Shown piece after piece: positions 32,847-42,435 of a stretch of DNA of 64,000 bases. This DNA comes from DATKUC01 sp964577375 (lineage in GTDB: Bacteria; Spirochaetota; Spirochaetia; DSM-27196; DATKUC01). The DNA is taken from assembly GCA_964577375.1 (NCBI GenBank), contig CAZNYW010000015.1, forward strand, positions 1 through 64,000. The letters are read 5' to 3'. The notes beneath the pieces were generated by a model that saw only the letters and a list, made by a program, of their open reading frames with translations, was not told where the DNA came from and did not search any database. Position 1 is the first letter of the stretch, and each line of letters begins with the position of its first letter. A program made the position numbers and the translations under genes.

Positions 32847-34787
32847 TCAGGTCAACAACCCGCCGGCAACTTCCCCGGGGGCAACCTGCTCGCGGGAAAC
32901 GTACGCCGCATCTGCCCGCGTTCGGAAGAAGGAGACCGCGTCCGCCACCTTGCCGGACAGCTCGTCGCCCTCTCTGTTTATGTCGACTATGCGCTGCACC
33001 GCCTGGTTGATCTGCGTCATGCCGGCGCTTATCTCGTTCACTGCACCGGTGACCTGCTGGTTGAGGTCATTCAGATTTGAAACCGCGAGCAGAATCTCTC
33101 TATTCCCCGCCCGCATCTCGGACGAGCCGGTTCGCACGGTATGAGCAATGTCGAGCATCTGCTCGAGCGCCGCTGTAACCGATTCGGCATGTCCCTCCTG
33201 CTCCTGCATCGTTTCGGCAAACCGGGAGACCAGCGTCCTCATGAAGTCGACACGGTCGTTAACCTCATCGAAGGAGAGGCTGGTTTCGTCGGAGGACCGC
33301 ACGGTCTGTTCCACGAGACCGGCGAGCTTCTTCAGATTTTCCTTGATGCGCCGGGATTGCATGGAGGAGCTTTCGGCCAGCTTTCGAATTTCGGCCGCCA
33401 CCACCGAAAAGCCGCTGCCCTCGGTCCGCGTGTGCGCGGCCTCGATCGCCGCGTTCATTGCGAGCAGGCTGGTCTGTCCGGCAACGTTCGCGATCAGCAG
33501 GTTTGCATCCGCAAGCAGCTGCGATGACTCGGCCGCCTCCCGCACGATGCGGGTCACATCCTGAATCCGGTCTTTGCCCTGCAGCGACGCCTGCACGAGC
33601 GCCCGTACCTCACCATCTGCAGTTCCGGAAAGCTCGATCAGTGACGTGCCGCCCGCAAGCATCTCGCGCACGATCTGAAAGGAGCTGTCGATGTGCTCCA
33701 GCTCCTTCTGTACCATTTCGTCAAGGGCGCCGATGTTCCTGGTCAGCTGCTCGACGGCGGCGGAGGTCTGCACGACGTTTGCGCTCTGCCCTTCCATTTG
33801 CGAGCGGCTGCTCTGCAGGTTGGCGTCTATCTGGTGGATGGCGGAGGAAACCTCCTCGAGCTCCTCGGTGAGCCGTCTTCGGCCGTTTCGCAGGTCTGCC
33901 AGGCTCCGGTCGATGAGGTCGACCCGGTGAGCGGTATTGTCCTGATAGTCGTTGAACCGTTCGATGAGCTCGCCGAGCTCATCTCTCGTTTCGCGAATCG
34001 CCCGTTCCGAAAGGTCGCCGTCGATGCCGCGTTGAATGGTCCGGGTGAACCGTCTGATCGGCGCAACGAAAAAACGGCTCAAGGTGACAACGTTCAGCAG
34101 CGCAACGAGGGCACAGAAGAGGCCGGCGACAATGTTGAGCGGCAACGTTGTCAGCATCCCTACGCGGCCGGATTCGACGATGGTGTCGCGAATGAGGTTG
34201 GTGACGACGAGAAACAGCGCGACCCCGACGAGAAGGCCCAGGATATTCATGGTGAGCTTCGACTGCATTCGCAGCGACGGCGAATCGCACAGAAGGGGCA
34301 GCGATACCGAGGCCTGCTCCGTCGAAAGCACCGCCGCATTGAAAAGAAAGGAGGTCACCATTATCTGGAATGCTGCCATCAGGACGAACATGTAGACCAG
34401 CGCGGACGGAAAATCGGTGCCGGCCGCCGCATACGCGAAGAGCGGAGCTGCCACAATGTGGACCGCCGACGCGGCAAGCAGCACCAGCGGAAGCCTGTTG
34501 ATTCGGCGAACCGCGTTTTCAGCCGGGATCGGGCTCCGGTCCCCACGGCCGGGCTTGAGGCCCTCACCGCTCGCCGTGGTCACGGCCATTCGCCACGCGT
34601 AGGCGAGCCCGACGAGCGCGAAGATGATCTGGTATGCGAGCATTGCTGGGCTTCCAGCAATTCGCATGAGCTCTTTTATTGAAAGAAAACCGGAGACCAC
34701 CGCAAAAGGACCGAGAAGCAAGATCGGGAAGAACACCAGTGCGAGCACGATCAACGAAATCCGGATCTGATAGGTCATATTCGTCAT
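32847..34787 (-). CDS. Methyl-accepting chemotaxis protein with multi-helix membrane domain
   Basis: 646 residues. About six hydrophobic segments in the first 250 residues and no large periplasmic domain, so sensing is likely within or near the membrane. A HAMP-like stretch follows (FFVAPIRRFTRTIQRGIDGD), then the coiled signalling domain with the hairpin-tip region LLIANVAGQTSLLAMNAAIEAA and VVAAEIRKLAESS. The tip differs in detail from E. coli Tsr. The minus-strand start at 34787 has AGG upstream. It should act with CheA/CheW encoded elsewhere. Confidence 0.9.
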   Translation of the reverse strand: MTNMTYQIRISLIVLALVFFPILLLGPFAVVSGFLSIKELMRIAGSPAMLAYQIIFALVGLAYAWRMAVTTASGEGLKPGRGDRSPIPAENAVRRINRLPLVLLAASAVHIVAAPLFAYAAAGTDFPSALVYMFVLMAAFQIMVTSFLFNAAVLSTEQASVSLPLLCDSPSLRMQSKLTMNILGLLVGVALFLVVTNLIRDTIVESGRVGMLTTLPLNIVAGLFCALVALLNVVTLSRFFVAPIRRFTRTIQRGIDGDLSERAIRETRDELGELIERFNDYQDNTAHRVDLIDRSLADLRNGRRRLTEELEEVSSAIHQIDANLQSSRSQMEGQSANVVQTSAAVEQLTRNIGALDEMVQKELEHIDSSFQIVREMLAGGTSLIELSGTADGEVRALVQASLQGKDRIQDVTRIVREAAESSQLLADANLLIANVAGQTSLLAMNAAIEAAHTRTEGSGFSVVAAEIRKLAESSSMQSRRIKENLKKLAGLVEQTVRSSDETSLSFDEVNDRVDFMRTLVSRFAETMQEQEGHAESVTAALEQMLDIAHTVRTGSSEMRAGNREILLAVSNLNDLNQQVTGAVNEISAGMTQINQAVQRIVDINREGDELSGKVADAVSFFRTRADAAYVSREQVAPGEVAGGLLT

Positions 34788-34854
34788 TCGCTACCTGCCT
34801 GAAAAACCGACTTCGGAGATAGGATAATGTCGGCCCTGTCAAAAGGCAAACGAA

Positions 34855-34989
34855 GTATCAACAAGCGTGTTGATAAATCGATCTAAATCATTCCAGGACC
34901 GGTCTTTAACATCAAAATCTTGTCAACGGCAGCGTAGGTTCTTTCAGGGCGTTGAACTGGGCGAGCGGCATCAACAGGCTTCTTTATAC
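34855..34989. repeat. 135-bp repeat with terminal inverted repeats, copy A
   Basis: The left end GTATCAACAAGCGTGTTGAT is matched, inverted, by the right end (complement GTATAAAGAAGCCTGTTGAT) at 16-17 of 20 positions. The left end is itself a hairpin (TATCAACA, AGCG, TGTTGATA). Copy B at 49935-50070 has the same layout. It lies between the chemoreceptor gene and the promoter of the AraC regulator gene. No target duplication or transposase gene is visible. Confidence 0.65.
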
Positions 34990-35003
34990 CACCCAGTGAT
35001 TCG

Positions 35004-35032
35004 TTGACAACTGCGCGGACCGCGTCTAGACT
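35004..35032 (+). promoter_or_regulatory. Promoter of the AraC regulator gene
   Basis: TTGACA, a 17-bp spacer and TAGACT. The expected start at about 35039 leaves only about 11 nt before the ATG at 35050, just enough for the AGGGGA ribosome site. It begins 14 bp after repeat copy A. Confidence 0.7.
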
Positions 35033-35049
35033 GAGCGGAGGGGAACGAA

Positions 35050-37347
35050 ATGCAGATTGGAAGCCCGCGATCCGTGATTTCGCACGTGTGGGCGAATTCC
35101 TATACGAAGCGGGTCATCTTTTACGTTACCGCGCTGGTCTCCGCGGTGGTAATTGTTGGCGCCGCTGCCTCCTACCTCGTGATGCGAAATCAGATCAGCA
35201 ACATGGCCGAGAACCGCACGCTCCAGGAGCTTCACCGGACCGGCACCTCCTTCTCGACCATTTTCACCTCCTCGATAATTCCCGCGGCGGAGCAGCTGTT
35301 CGAAACCGCGGAGGTGAACAACCTGATCTACGGTAGCCACATATCGATGGCACAGCTTCTGACTGCGACGCAGTTCGTTGACCGGTTCAAGCTTGCGAAT
35401 CCCCTGATCGATTCGATCGTCGTCTACAACAGCCAGCGCAACGTCATCTATTCCACCGAGTACGGACTTACCGACGCCGATGATCGCCGCAACTCCGCGC
35501 TGATGCGCATCTTCCGTCAGATCAACGATTTCAGGCTCTACCGTTTCATCCCGCGGCGCGACGGTGAAAAGAAGCTCTTGACGGTAATATTCGGTACGCG
35601 TCCTTATGTTGGAACCAGGCTCCTTGGAGGGCTCGTGGTCAACGTAAGCGAGTCCGCCGTGCGCAGTCAGCTGCTCGGCCGGTTCCGGGAGGATGGCTCC
35701 CGACTGACGATACTCGACAGCTCCGGCACCCTGCTCTCCGACAACGATCCTACTGCTTTCGGAACGGACGCGGAAAACGATCCCGTGCTCCGTCGGGTCG
35801 TTTCGATTGCCGGCGAGTCGGGTACGTTTACGATCCGGGACGGCAACTCCTCCCGCCTCGTCTCTTTCGTCCGCGAGCCGCTTGCAGGATGGACCTTCGT
35901 TTCTTCCACGCCGAGCCGCCTTCTCTTTTCAGGAATAGCGAGGTGGCGCAACGAGATCATCCTCATCTTCTCGCTCCTGCTGCTGCTCTCGATCTTTCTT
36001 GCGGTCACCGCAGGAAGACGGGTATCGGCGCCGCTAGGACGCCTCCTGCTGCAGGCCCGCGTTCTCCAGTCTGGCCTTTCCGAGCTCGGCTCCACCGACG
36101 CGCATCGCGACGATGTCGCCCTGGTTTCGGAAACGATGGATCTTCTCCAGAAACGCCTGCGTGATCTGTCCCGGTCGCGCGGAACGGGCGAGATCTCGCT
36201 GTCCCGTATCTTCGGAAGGGCACTGCTCGACCAGGCAGTCTCTGCCGAGGAACATGAGCGGCTGAGTGCGAGGCTATTCGATTCCGCTTCCGGGGAGGTG
36301 TGGATCCTAACCCACGTAGCTGACCGGGCCGAGCTTGTCGGTCTGGATTCGCGTTCACACCTTCCCGACATCTGCCGGGATCTCGCGCGGCGGCTGTCCG
36401 GTCTGCCGGAGGTACTTTGCGCGGTGCATGTCGAGAAATGCACGGTAGCGGCAGCGTTGGCAGCGGGCGGGGACGAGGTCTTCGGATTGCCGGTCGGCGT
36501 CAAGGAGCTGCTCGACAGTGTGGGCGCGAGCGGCGACATGACCTTCACTACCGGCGTAAGCGATCCGGTCGATGACTTCGACGAGCTTTCCTCTGCCTAC
36601 GATGCGGCGGCAGAAGCCGTGCATCTGCGGTTCCGTCACGGCAGGGGAAAGGTTATCGTGCAGGAGGACCGGTTGAAGGCGACGGACGCCTATGCGCTTC
36701 CGGAGGGTGAGCTGCGCAGGCTTTCCGAGCAGGCAAGGCTGCTCAATGCCGGGGCGGTTGACGCGGTAATTCGCGAGCTTCTCGACGGAGTTCTGCCCTA
36801 CCGGTACGAAGACTTCGTGTTTCTAGCGCAGCACATCCTGCACATCCTCGAGCGCGTCTTTGTCGACTCCGGCACCATGAGCGGACGCGACCTCGCAGAG
36901 TACCGGTCGCACGTGCTGAACGTAAAGTGGATTGAAACCGGCGAAGACGTGAGGGACCTTGCCCTCCGCTGGTACCGGCTTTTTGCCGACACGGTGCACG
37001 ACGGCGATACAGAAAGGCTCTCGGCGCTCGTTGCGGACGTCAAGAAGGTCGTAGACCAGTCGCTCTTCGATCCCGACCTCAGTACCAAGAGCGTGGCAGG
37101 CCGGCTGAAATTGTCGGTCAACTACGTCCGAACCTCCTTCCGGAGCGCCACCGGCGACTCGATATCCAACCACATTACGCGGCTGCGCATCGAACGCTGC
37201 AAGGAGCTGCTCAAGAGCTCGAGCCTGCCGGTGAAGGAGATTGCTCAAAGTGTGGGATTCCAGAACTACAACTACTTTTTCACCCTCTTCAAGAAGCAGA
37301 CCGGACGCACTCCGCAGGAATACCAGCGCCAGTTCATCATCATGTGA
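35050..37347 (+). CDS. Membrane sensor-regulator of the AraC family
   Basis: 765 residues: a membrane helix at about 22-46, an extracytoplasmic sensing region (about 47-295, Cache-like), a second helix at about 300-320, a cytoplasmic linker and a C-terminal AraC double HTH (about 660-765: KSVAGRLKLSVNYVRTSF; VKEIAQSVGFQNYNYFFTLFKKQTG). This one-component layout is common next to sugar importers in Paenibacillus and spirochaetes. It probably senses an extracellular saccharide and activates the importer-glycosidase operon that starts at 37501. Confidence 0.9.
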   Translation: MQIGSPRSVISHVWANSYTKRVIFYVTALVSAVVIVGAAASYLVMRNQISNMAENRTLQELHRTGTSFSTIFTSSIIPAAEQLFETAEVNNLIYGSHISMAQLLTATQFVDRFKLANPLIDSIVVYNSQRNVIYSTEYGLTDADDRRNSALMRIFRQINDFRLYRFIPRRDGEKKLLTVIFGTRPYVGTRLLGGLVVNVSESAVRSQLLGRFREDGSRLTILDSSGTLLSDNDPTAFGTDAENDPVLRRVVSIAGESGTFTIRDGNSSRLVSFVREPLAGWTFVSSTPSRLLFSGIARWRNEIILIFSLLLLLSIFLAVTAGRRVSAPLGRLLLQARVLQSGLSELGSTDAHRDDVALVSETMDLLQKRLRDLSRSRGTGEISLSRIFGRALLDQAVSAEEHERLSARLFDSASGEVWILTHVADRAELVGLDSRSHLPDICRDLARRLSGLPEVLCAVHVEKCTVAAALAAGGDEVFGLPVGVKELLDSVGASGDMTFTTGVSDPVDDFDELSSAYDAAAEAVHLRFRHGRGKVIVQEDRLKATDAYALPEGELRRLSEQARLLNAGAVDAVIRELLDGVLPYRYEDFVFLAQHILHILERVFVDSGTMSGRDLAEYRSHVLNVKWIETGEDVRDLALRWYRLFADTVHDGDTERLSALVADVKKVVDQSLFDPDLSTKSVAGRLKLSVNYVRTSFRSATGDSISNHITRLRIERCKELLKSSSLPVKEIAQSVGFQNYNYFFTLFKKQTGRTPQEYQRQFIIM

Positions 37348-37500
37348 GGGAATTTGCAGTCCCTTTCATCGCGCAACTGAGCTTTCGTAGCATTTCATAG
37401 TATGCGGGAATCGAATACGCAGGGAAGAATGGATCTAAGACCGACGACACGTGCCGCCCTTGCGGGCTGCCGCGACCGTCAACCACGAAGGGGGTTCTAC
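37348..37500 (+). promoter_or_regulatory. Control region of the importer operon
   Basis: 153 bp between the AraC gene and the binding-protein gene. It holds the AAGGGGG ribosome site before 37501. I see no strong consensus promoter, which fits an activator-dependent promoter. No clear direct repeats for AraC binding stand out. Confidence 0.3.
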
Positions 37501-38811
37501 ATGAAGATTCGTTTCCTTTCGAAGGGAGTTGTCGTGCTGCTGGCACTGCTTGCCCTGGCATCGATTCCTCTGTTCGCCAAAGGTGCTTCGGAACAGCCGG
37601 CCGCCAGTGCCGGGCCGACGACCATCACCTATGTCCTGTGGCAGGATCCGACCTACGCGAACATCATCCAGGCGTACAACGATGCGCAGTCGAACATTAA
37701 GGTCGATCCGCAGATCGTCACCTCGGCCGACTACGAGACCAAGCTGACCACCATGCTCGCCGGCGGCGTCTACATGGACGCCTACATGGAAAAGCGCCAG
37801 ACCGACATGTTTGCACAGTATGCGAACGGCTACATCGAACCGCTCGACAGCTTCATAAAGAAGTACAACTTCGACACGAGCGGGCTGGAAAGCTACAAGG
37901 CTGCCGTCACGATCGACGGCAAGACCCTCGCGATCCCATTCCGCGGCGCACGCTATTACATCTACTACAACAAGAAGATGTTTGAGGCTGCCGGAATCGA
38001 CACGCCTGACAAGTACGTACAGCGCGGCGAGTGGACCTGGAAGAAGTTCATGGAAGTTGCCGAAAAGCTCTCGAGCGGCGACGGCAAGAAGTACGGAGCC
38101 TTCTTCTACACCTGGGGCCAGCTCAACATGTTCCCGGCGATTCAGGACAACGTGAGCTTCATCACCCGGGACGGAAAGATCGATATCAACAACACCGTCC
38201 TGCAGGCCTTCAAGATGAGGAAGGAGCTCGAGCAGAAGAAGGCGATCATGCCCTACGCGGACATCGTTGCCACCAAGCTGCACTACTCGCAGGCCTTCTA
38301 TAACGGAAACGTCGCGATGCTCCCGATCGGTGAGTGGTTCCCCGGCTTCATGCTCGACGGCAAGAAGAAGGATCTCCTGAAGGGGTACACCTGGAACGAC
38401 TGGGGCGTGACCCGCCTCCCGGACGACCAGTCGAGCTACGCGTCGGTCGGCGCTCCCACGTTCAATAACATCTTCTCGGGTTCCAAGAACAAGGACGCTG
38501 CGTTCCAGTTCATCAGCTGGATGGGCGGACCGCAGGGTGCCGAGATCGTCGCGAAGAATGGATTCCTCCCCGCCATGGTTACCCCGAAGGTGGTCGAAGC
38601 GCTGAAGAGCGTCATCCCGGATGAGGAGTCACTCAAGTACTTCACCGAGAACGTCAAAGTCATCCCGCCCTACTACACCAAGTACGGTTCCCGCGTGGAG
38701 CAGGCGATCCTGAACACCTTGCAGCAGTACCTGCTGAACGACATGACCGACCAGCAGGTCATGGATTCGCTTCGCACCAAACTGCAGGACATCATCAATA
38801 CGACCAACTGA
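37501..38811 (+). CDS. Sugar ABC transporter substrate-binding protein (family 1)
   Basis: 436 residues with a signal peptide ending near LFAKGASEQ, the spirochaete-like form. The SBP_bac_1 domain has aromatic-rich sugar contacts (WTWKKFMEVAEKL, FFYTWGQLNMF). The ATG at 37501 follows AAGGGGG at 6 nt; upstream in-frame ATGs would precede the signal peptide with a charged stretch. It supplies the permeases at 38890 and 39776. Confidence 0.92.
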   Translation: MKIRFLSKGVVVLLALLALASIPLFAKGASEQPAASAGPTTITYVLWQDPTYANIIQAYNDAQSNIKVDPQIVTSADYETKLTTMLAGGVYMDAYMEKRQTDMFAQYANGYIEPLDSFIKKYNFDTSGLESYKAAVTIDGKTLAIPFRGARYYIYYNKKMFEAAGIDTPDKYVQRGEWTWKKFMEVAEKLSSGDGKKYGAFFYTWGQLNMFPAIQDNVSFITRDGKIDINNTVLQAFKMRKELEQKKAIMPYADIVATKLHYSQAFYNGNVAMLPIGEWFPGFMLDGKKKDLLKGYTWNDWGVTRLPDDQSSYASVGAPTFNNIFSGSKNKDAAFQFISWMGGPQGAEIVAKNGFLPAMVTPKVVEALKSVIPDEESLKYFTENVKVIPPYYTKYGSRVEQAILNTLQQYLLNDMTDQQVMDSLRTKLQDIINTTN

Positions 38812-38824
38812 CAAGCGAACTCGA

Positions 38825-38861
38825 GGTCCGGCCGGTGTGGGCGCTGCCACGCCGCCGGGCC
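38825..38861 (+). other. Intercistronic hairpin after the second binding-protein gene
   Basis: GGTCCGGC opposite GCCGGGCC, with inner GTGG/CCAC: an imperfect GC-rich stem without a U-tract. Its position is the same as that of the hairpin at 7262 in the other importer operon. Confidence 0.45.
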
Positions 38862-38889
38862 GATCTCATCGACACGGAGGTGCCGTCGG

Positions 38890-39789
38890 ATGGCCGCGAA
38901 GCGCTCTTTCAAGTACACGCTCGTCGTCGCATCGTTTCTGCTCCCGAGTTTCATCGGATTCTTCGTATTCGTGCTGCTGCCGGTGATCGCCACGGTGGGG
39001 GTCTCGTTCACCAACTACTCGGGCGGACGAACGGCCCGCCTTGTCGGGCTTGCAAACTACGTATCGGCGTTCAAGAGCAGTGCGTTTCTCTCTTCGCTGT
39101 GGATCACCGCACGGTTCGTCGTAGTCGCCGTCTTCTTCCAGCTCATTCTCGCGTTCATCTTCGCCGTGATGCTCAACGGCAAGGTCCTCGGCCGGACCTT
39201 CTTCCGCGGCCTCTATTTTCTGCCGAGCATCCTCTCCTCGATCGCGATCGGACTCGCATTCGCGCTGATGCTCAATCCGCACGAGGGGCCGGTGAACATG
39301 TTCCTCCAGTCCGTCGGCATTCCGAAGCAGCCGTGGCTCACGAGCCCGAAGAGCGCGCTCGGGACGATCATCTTCGTCACCGTGTGGCAGTCCTTCGGCT
39401 ACTACATGGTGCTTTTTCTCGCCGGTCTCCAGTCGATCAATCCCAGCCTCTACGAGAGTGCCGACCTCGACGGGGCCGGGCTCTTCCGCAAGCTCTGGAG
39501 CATAACGGTGCCGATGCTGACGCCGACGACCTTCTTCTGCGTCACCACCGCCGTCATCAAGGGATTCCAGGTCTTCGACCTCGTCTACATCATGACCGGC
39601 GGGCAGCAGGGCGGTGGTCCGAGCGGATCGACGACCGTTCTGGTCTACGACATATACCGCAACGCGTTCATGAGCTTCCGGATGGGATACGCGTCGGCCG
39701 AGGCAACGGTCCTGCTGCTGCTTCTGCTTTCGGTCACCATCATTCAATACCGGTCGCAGAAAGGGTGGGTGAGCTATGATGCAGCGTAA
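38890..39789 (+). CDS. Sugar ABC transporter permease (MalF/UgpA type)
   Basis: 299 residues, six membrane segments, EAA loop YESADLDGAGLFRKLWSITVP. GGAGG precedes the ATG at 9 nt. It overlaps the next permease gene by 14 bp. There is no ATPase gene in this operon either. Confidence 0.93.
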   Translation: MAAKRSFKYTLVVASFLLPSFIGFFVFVLLPVIATVGVSFTNYSGGRTARLVGLANYVSAFKSSAFLSSLWITARFVVVAVFFQLILAFIFAVMLNGKVLGRTFFRGLYFLPSILSSIAIGLAFALMLNPHEGPVNMFLQSVGIPKQPWLTSPKSALGTIIFVTVWQSFGYYMVLFLAGLQSINPSLYESADLDGAGLFRKLWSITVPMLTPTTFFCVTTAVIKGFQVFDLVYIMTGGQQGGGPSGSTTVLVYDIYRNAFMSFRMGYASAEATVLLLLLLSVTIIQYRSQKGWVSYDAA

Positions 39790-40615
39790 CTCGACCCTCC
39801 GGCGGCTGACCGCCGGACGGATCATCCTCTACATGGTGCTGATCATTACCGCGCTCGCGGTGATCGGGCCTCTGCTGGTGGTCGCATCATCCTCCTTCAA
39901 GCGGGAGGACGAGATCTTCAGCTACCCGATGACCCTCATACCGCGGCTCCCGGTGCTCTCCAACTTCGAGGCGCTCGAGGCGCACTTTCCGCTCTATATC
40001 TGGAACTCCATAAAGGTCACGACTTCGATTGTGGTGCTTCAGTTCATAACCGCCACCACCGGGGCCTATGCCTTCTCGAAGCTGATCTGGCGATTTCGCG
40101 ACACCCTGTTTCTTTTGTACATCGCGTCGATCATGGTTCCGATTCAGTCGATCATCATTCCGCAGTTCATCATCGTTCGCAATCTCGGGCTGTACAACAC
40201 CCATGCAGCGGTGATCCTCGTTTCGGCATTTACCGCTTTCGGTGTATTCCTCTGCCGTCAGTATTTCCTCACCATACCGGATTCGCTGCTGGAGGCGGCG
40301 AGGATAGACGGCGCGTCCGAATATCGTATCTTTCTCCGCGTCGTTCTGCCGCTGTCGGCTCCGGTCATCGTTACCGTTATCATCTTCTCCTTCCGGTACT
40401 TCTGGAACGACTTCTTCACGCCGCTTATCTACCTTACGTCTCAGACTCTGAAGACGCTTCCGCTCGGCATGGCCGATTTCGTCGACCAGTACAATATCGC
40501 CTACGGTCCGCAGATGGCTGCCGCCCTGATATCGATCATTCCGGTCCTTGTCGTCTTTCTCATCGGGCAGCGTTATTTTGTCGAGGGCGTCGTCGCTACG
40601 GGTATCAAGGGATAA
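39776..40615 (+). CDS. Sugar ABC transporter permease (MalG/UgpE type)
   Basis: 279 residues, six membrane segments, EAA loop LEAARIDGASEYRIFLRVVLP. Its start lies inside the previous gene. Together with 37501 and 38890 it forms a CUT1 importer that must borrow an ATPase. Confidence 0.93.
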   Translation: MMQRNSTLRRLTAGRIILYMVLIITALAVIGPLLVVASSSFKREDEIFSYPMTLIPRLPVLSNFEALEAHFPLYIWNSIKVTTSIVVLQFITATTGAYAFSKLIWRFRDTLFLLYIASIMVPIQSIIIPQFIIVRNLGLYNTHAAVILVSAFTAFGVFLCRQYFLTIPDSLLEAARIDGASEYRIFLRVVLPLSAPVIVTVIIFSFRYFWNDFFTPLIYLTSQTLKTLPLGMADFVDQYNIAYGPQMAAALISIIPVLVVFLIGQRYFVEGVVATGIKG

Positions 40616-40638
40616 CCATACCTCTACAGGGAGAGCTC

Positions 40639-42417
40639 ATGGCAACTCAACGTGCGTCCAATTTCAATCACGACATCCACGCGGTAGACTACGAGGCCGA
40701 ATACCGTTCGCGCACCGTAGACCATCGCGAGCTTCTCAACGACTCAGGCCGTCCGTCGGAATCTCTCGACGGTCTGTGGCACTTCTCCGTCGATCCCTAC
40801 GACACGCTTCTGCGTGCGCACTGGTTTGCCGAAGTCCGCGATGACGGGCACGGGAATCGGCGGCCGCCTGACTACGACTGGGGATTCTGGCCCGAGGTAC
40901 CGGTGCCCTCATGCTGGAACATGACCTCGCCCGAGTACAGGCTCTACGAGGGCTGCGGCATCTATGCCCGGACCTTCCGCTACCGGCCGCTCGAAAAGTC
41001 TGAGCGCGTCCTTTTGAAAGTGGGGGCGGCGAACTACGAGACAACAGTATTTCTCAATCGCAAATTTCTCGGCAGACACCGCGGCGGGTCTACGCCCTTC
41101 TTCCTGGAGCTTACCGGACAGCTCGAGGACGATAACCGGATCATTCTCTGCATAAACAACCGCCGCGGGGCCGATCAGGTGCCGACCGACAACACCGACT
41201 GGTTCAACTATGGCGGTCTCTACCGGAGCGTCTCGTTGATCCGGCTGCCGAAAAGCTTCATCAGGCGATGGTCGATTGCGCTCGTGCCGGGCTCCGGGTT
41301 CCGGAAGCTCCGGGTCACCGCGGATACCGACGGATCGGAGGCGGGCTCTGCAGTGGTAAGGATCCCGGAGCTGGGGGTCGAGCACCGCATTCCGCTGCGA
41401 TCCGGCCACGGTGAGCTGGAGTTCGAGGCTGAGCCGGCGCTCTGGAGCCCGCAGAATCCGCGGCTCTACGATGTGGAGCTTCAGCTCGAGAGTGGAGACA
41501 GCGTGAGCGATCGGGTCGGCTTCCGCGAAATACGCCGGTCGGGAGAACAGATACTTCTCAACGGAACGGCGATCTATCTCAAAGGAATCTCCTGCCACGA
41601 AGATTCGCTCGAAAACGGCAAGGCAGTCACCCGTCCGGAGATCGAAAACATGTTCGATCTCGCGAAGGAGCTCGGCTGCAACTTCGTGCGGCTCGCTCAC
41701 TATCCACATACGGAGGCCGCGGCCCGCCTGGCGGACGAACGCGGGGTGCTGCTCTGGGAGGAGATACCGGTTTACTGGGCAATACAGTTCGGGAGCGACG
41801 ATACCTACGCTGATGCCGAGAACCAGCTGAGCGAGCTGATTCTCCGGGATGTGAACCGGGCAAGTGTCGTCATGTGGTCGGTCGGCAACGAAAACCCCGA
41901 CTCCGACGAGCGGTTGAGCTTCATGCGACGCCTCGCCGAACGGACAAGGGATCTCGACGCGACCCGCCTTGTGACGGCGGCCTGCCTCTGGAACCGCAGC
42001 GAAAACCGGATTGCAGACCGCCTGGCGGACCACCTCGACGTGATCGGCCTGAATGAATACTACGGATGGTACGAGGGCAATTTCGACGACCTTGCGGCTT
42101 TTTTCCGCAACAGCAACCCGGGCAAGCCGGTGATAGTGAGTGAGTTCGGCGCTGGAGCGCGTGCGGGCAGTTTCGGCACCGTCGATGACCTGTTTTCCGA
42201 GAACCGGCAGCGGGAAGTCTACGAGAGGCAGATCGCAGTGCTTCGGGAGGCGCGGTACGTTGCGGGTCTGACCCCCTGGATCCTCTTCGACTTCCGGTCT
42301 CCGCGGAGGCTCAACAGCTTCCAGAACGGGTTCAATCGGAAAGGGCTGGTCGATGCGGACCGGAAGCGGCACAAGCTCGCCTTCTACACGCTGCAGTCGT
42401 TCTACCGGTCGCGGTAG
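40639..42417 (+). CDS. GH2 glycoside hydrolase, beta-glucuronidase-like
   Basis: 592 residues, no signal peptide, hence cytoplasmic. Domains: jelly-roll sugar-binding (about 35-200, ending DWFNYGGLYRSV), an Ig-like domain and a TIM barrel. Acid/base E418 (WSVGNEN) and nucleophile E502 (VIVSEFGAG) are in place. Near the end N566-R-K568 matches the N-x-K motif that recognises the uronic-acid carboxylate in beta-glucuronidases. Importer genes lie directly upstream (23 bp), so it likely cleaves an imported uronide. Galacturonidase activity is the main alternative. Confidence 0.85.
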   Translation: MATQRASNFNHDIHAVDYEAEYRSRTVDHRELLNDSGRPSESLDGLWHFSVDPYDTLLRAHWFAEVRDDGHGNRRPPDYDWGFWPEVPVPSCWNMTSPEYRLYEGCGIYARTFRYRPLEKSERVLLKVGAANYETTVFLNRKFLGRHRGGSTPFFLELTGQLEDDNRIILCINNRRGADQVPTDNTDWFNYGGLYRSVSLIRLPKSFIRRWSIALVPGSGFRKLRVTADTDGSEAGSAVVRIPELGVEHRIPLRSGHGELEFEAEPALWSPQNPRLYDVELQLESGDSVSDRVGFREIRRSGEQILLNGTAIYLKGISCHEDSLENGKAVTRPEIENMFDLAKELGCNFVRLAHYPHTEAAARLADERGVLLWEEIPVYWAIQFGSDDTYADAENQLSELILRDVNRASVVMWSVGNENPDSDERLSFMRRLAERTRDLDATRLVTAACLWNRSENRIADRLADHLDVIGLNEYYGWYEGNFDDLAAFFRNSNPGKPVIVSEFGAGARAGSFGTVDDLFSENRQREVYERQIAVLREARYVAGLTPWILFDFRSPRRLNSFQNGFNRKGLVDADRKRHKLAFYTLQSFYRSR

Positions 42418-42435
42418 GCCCGGCAGGGGGCGCAC

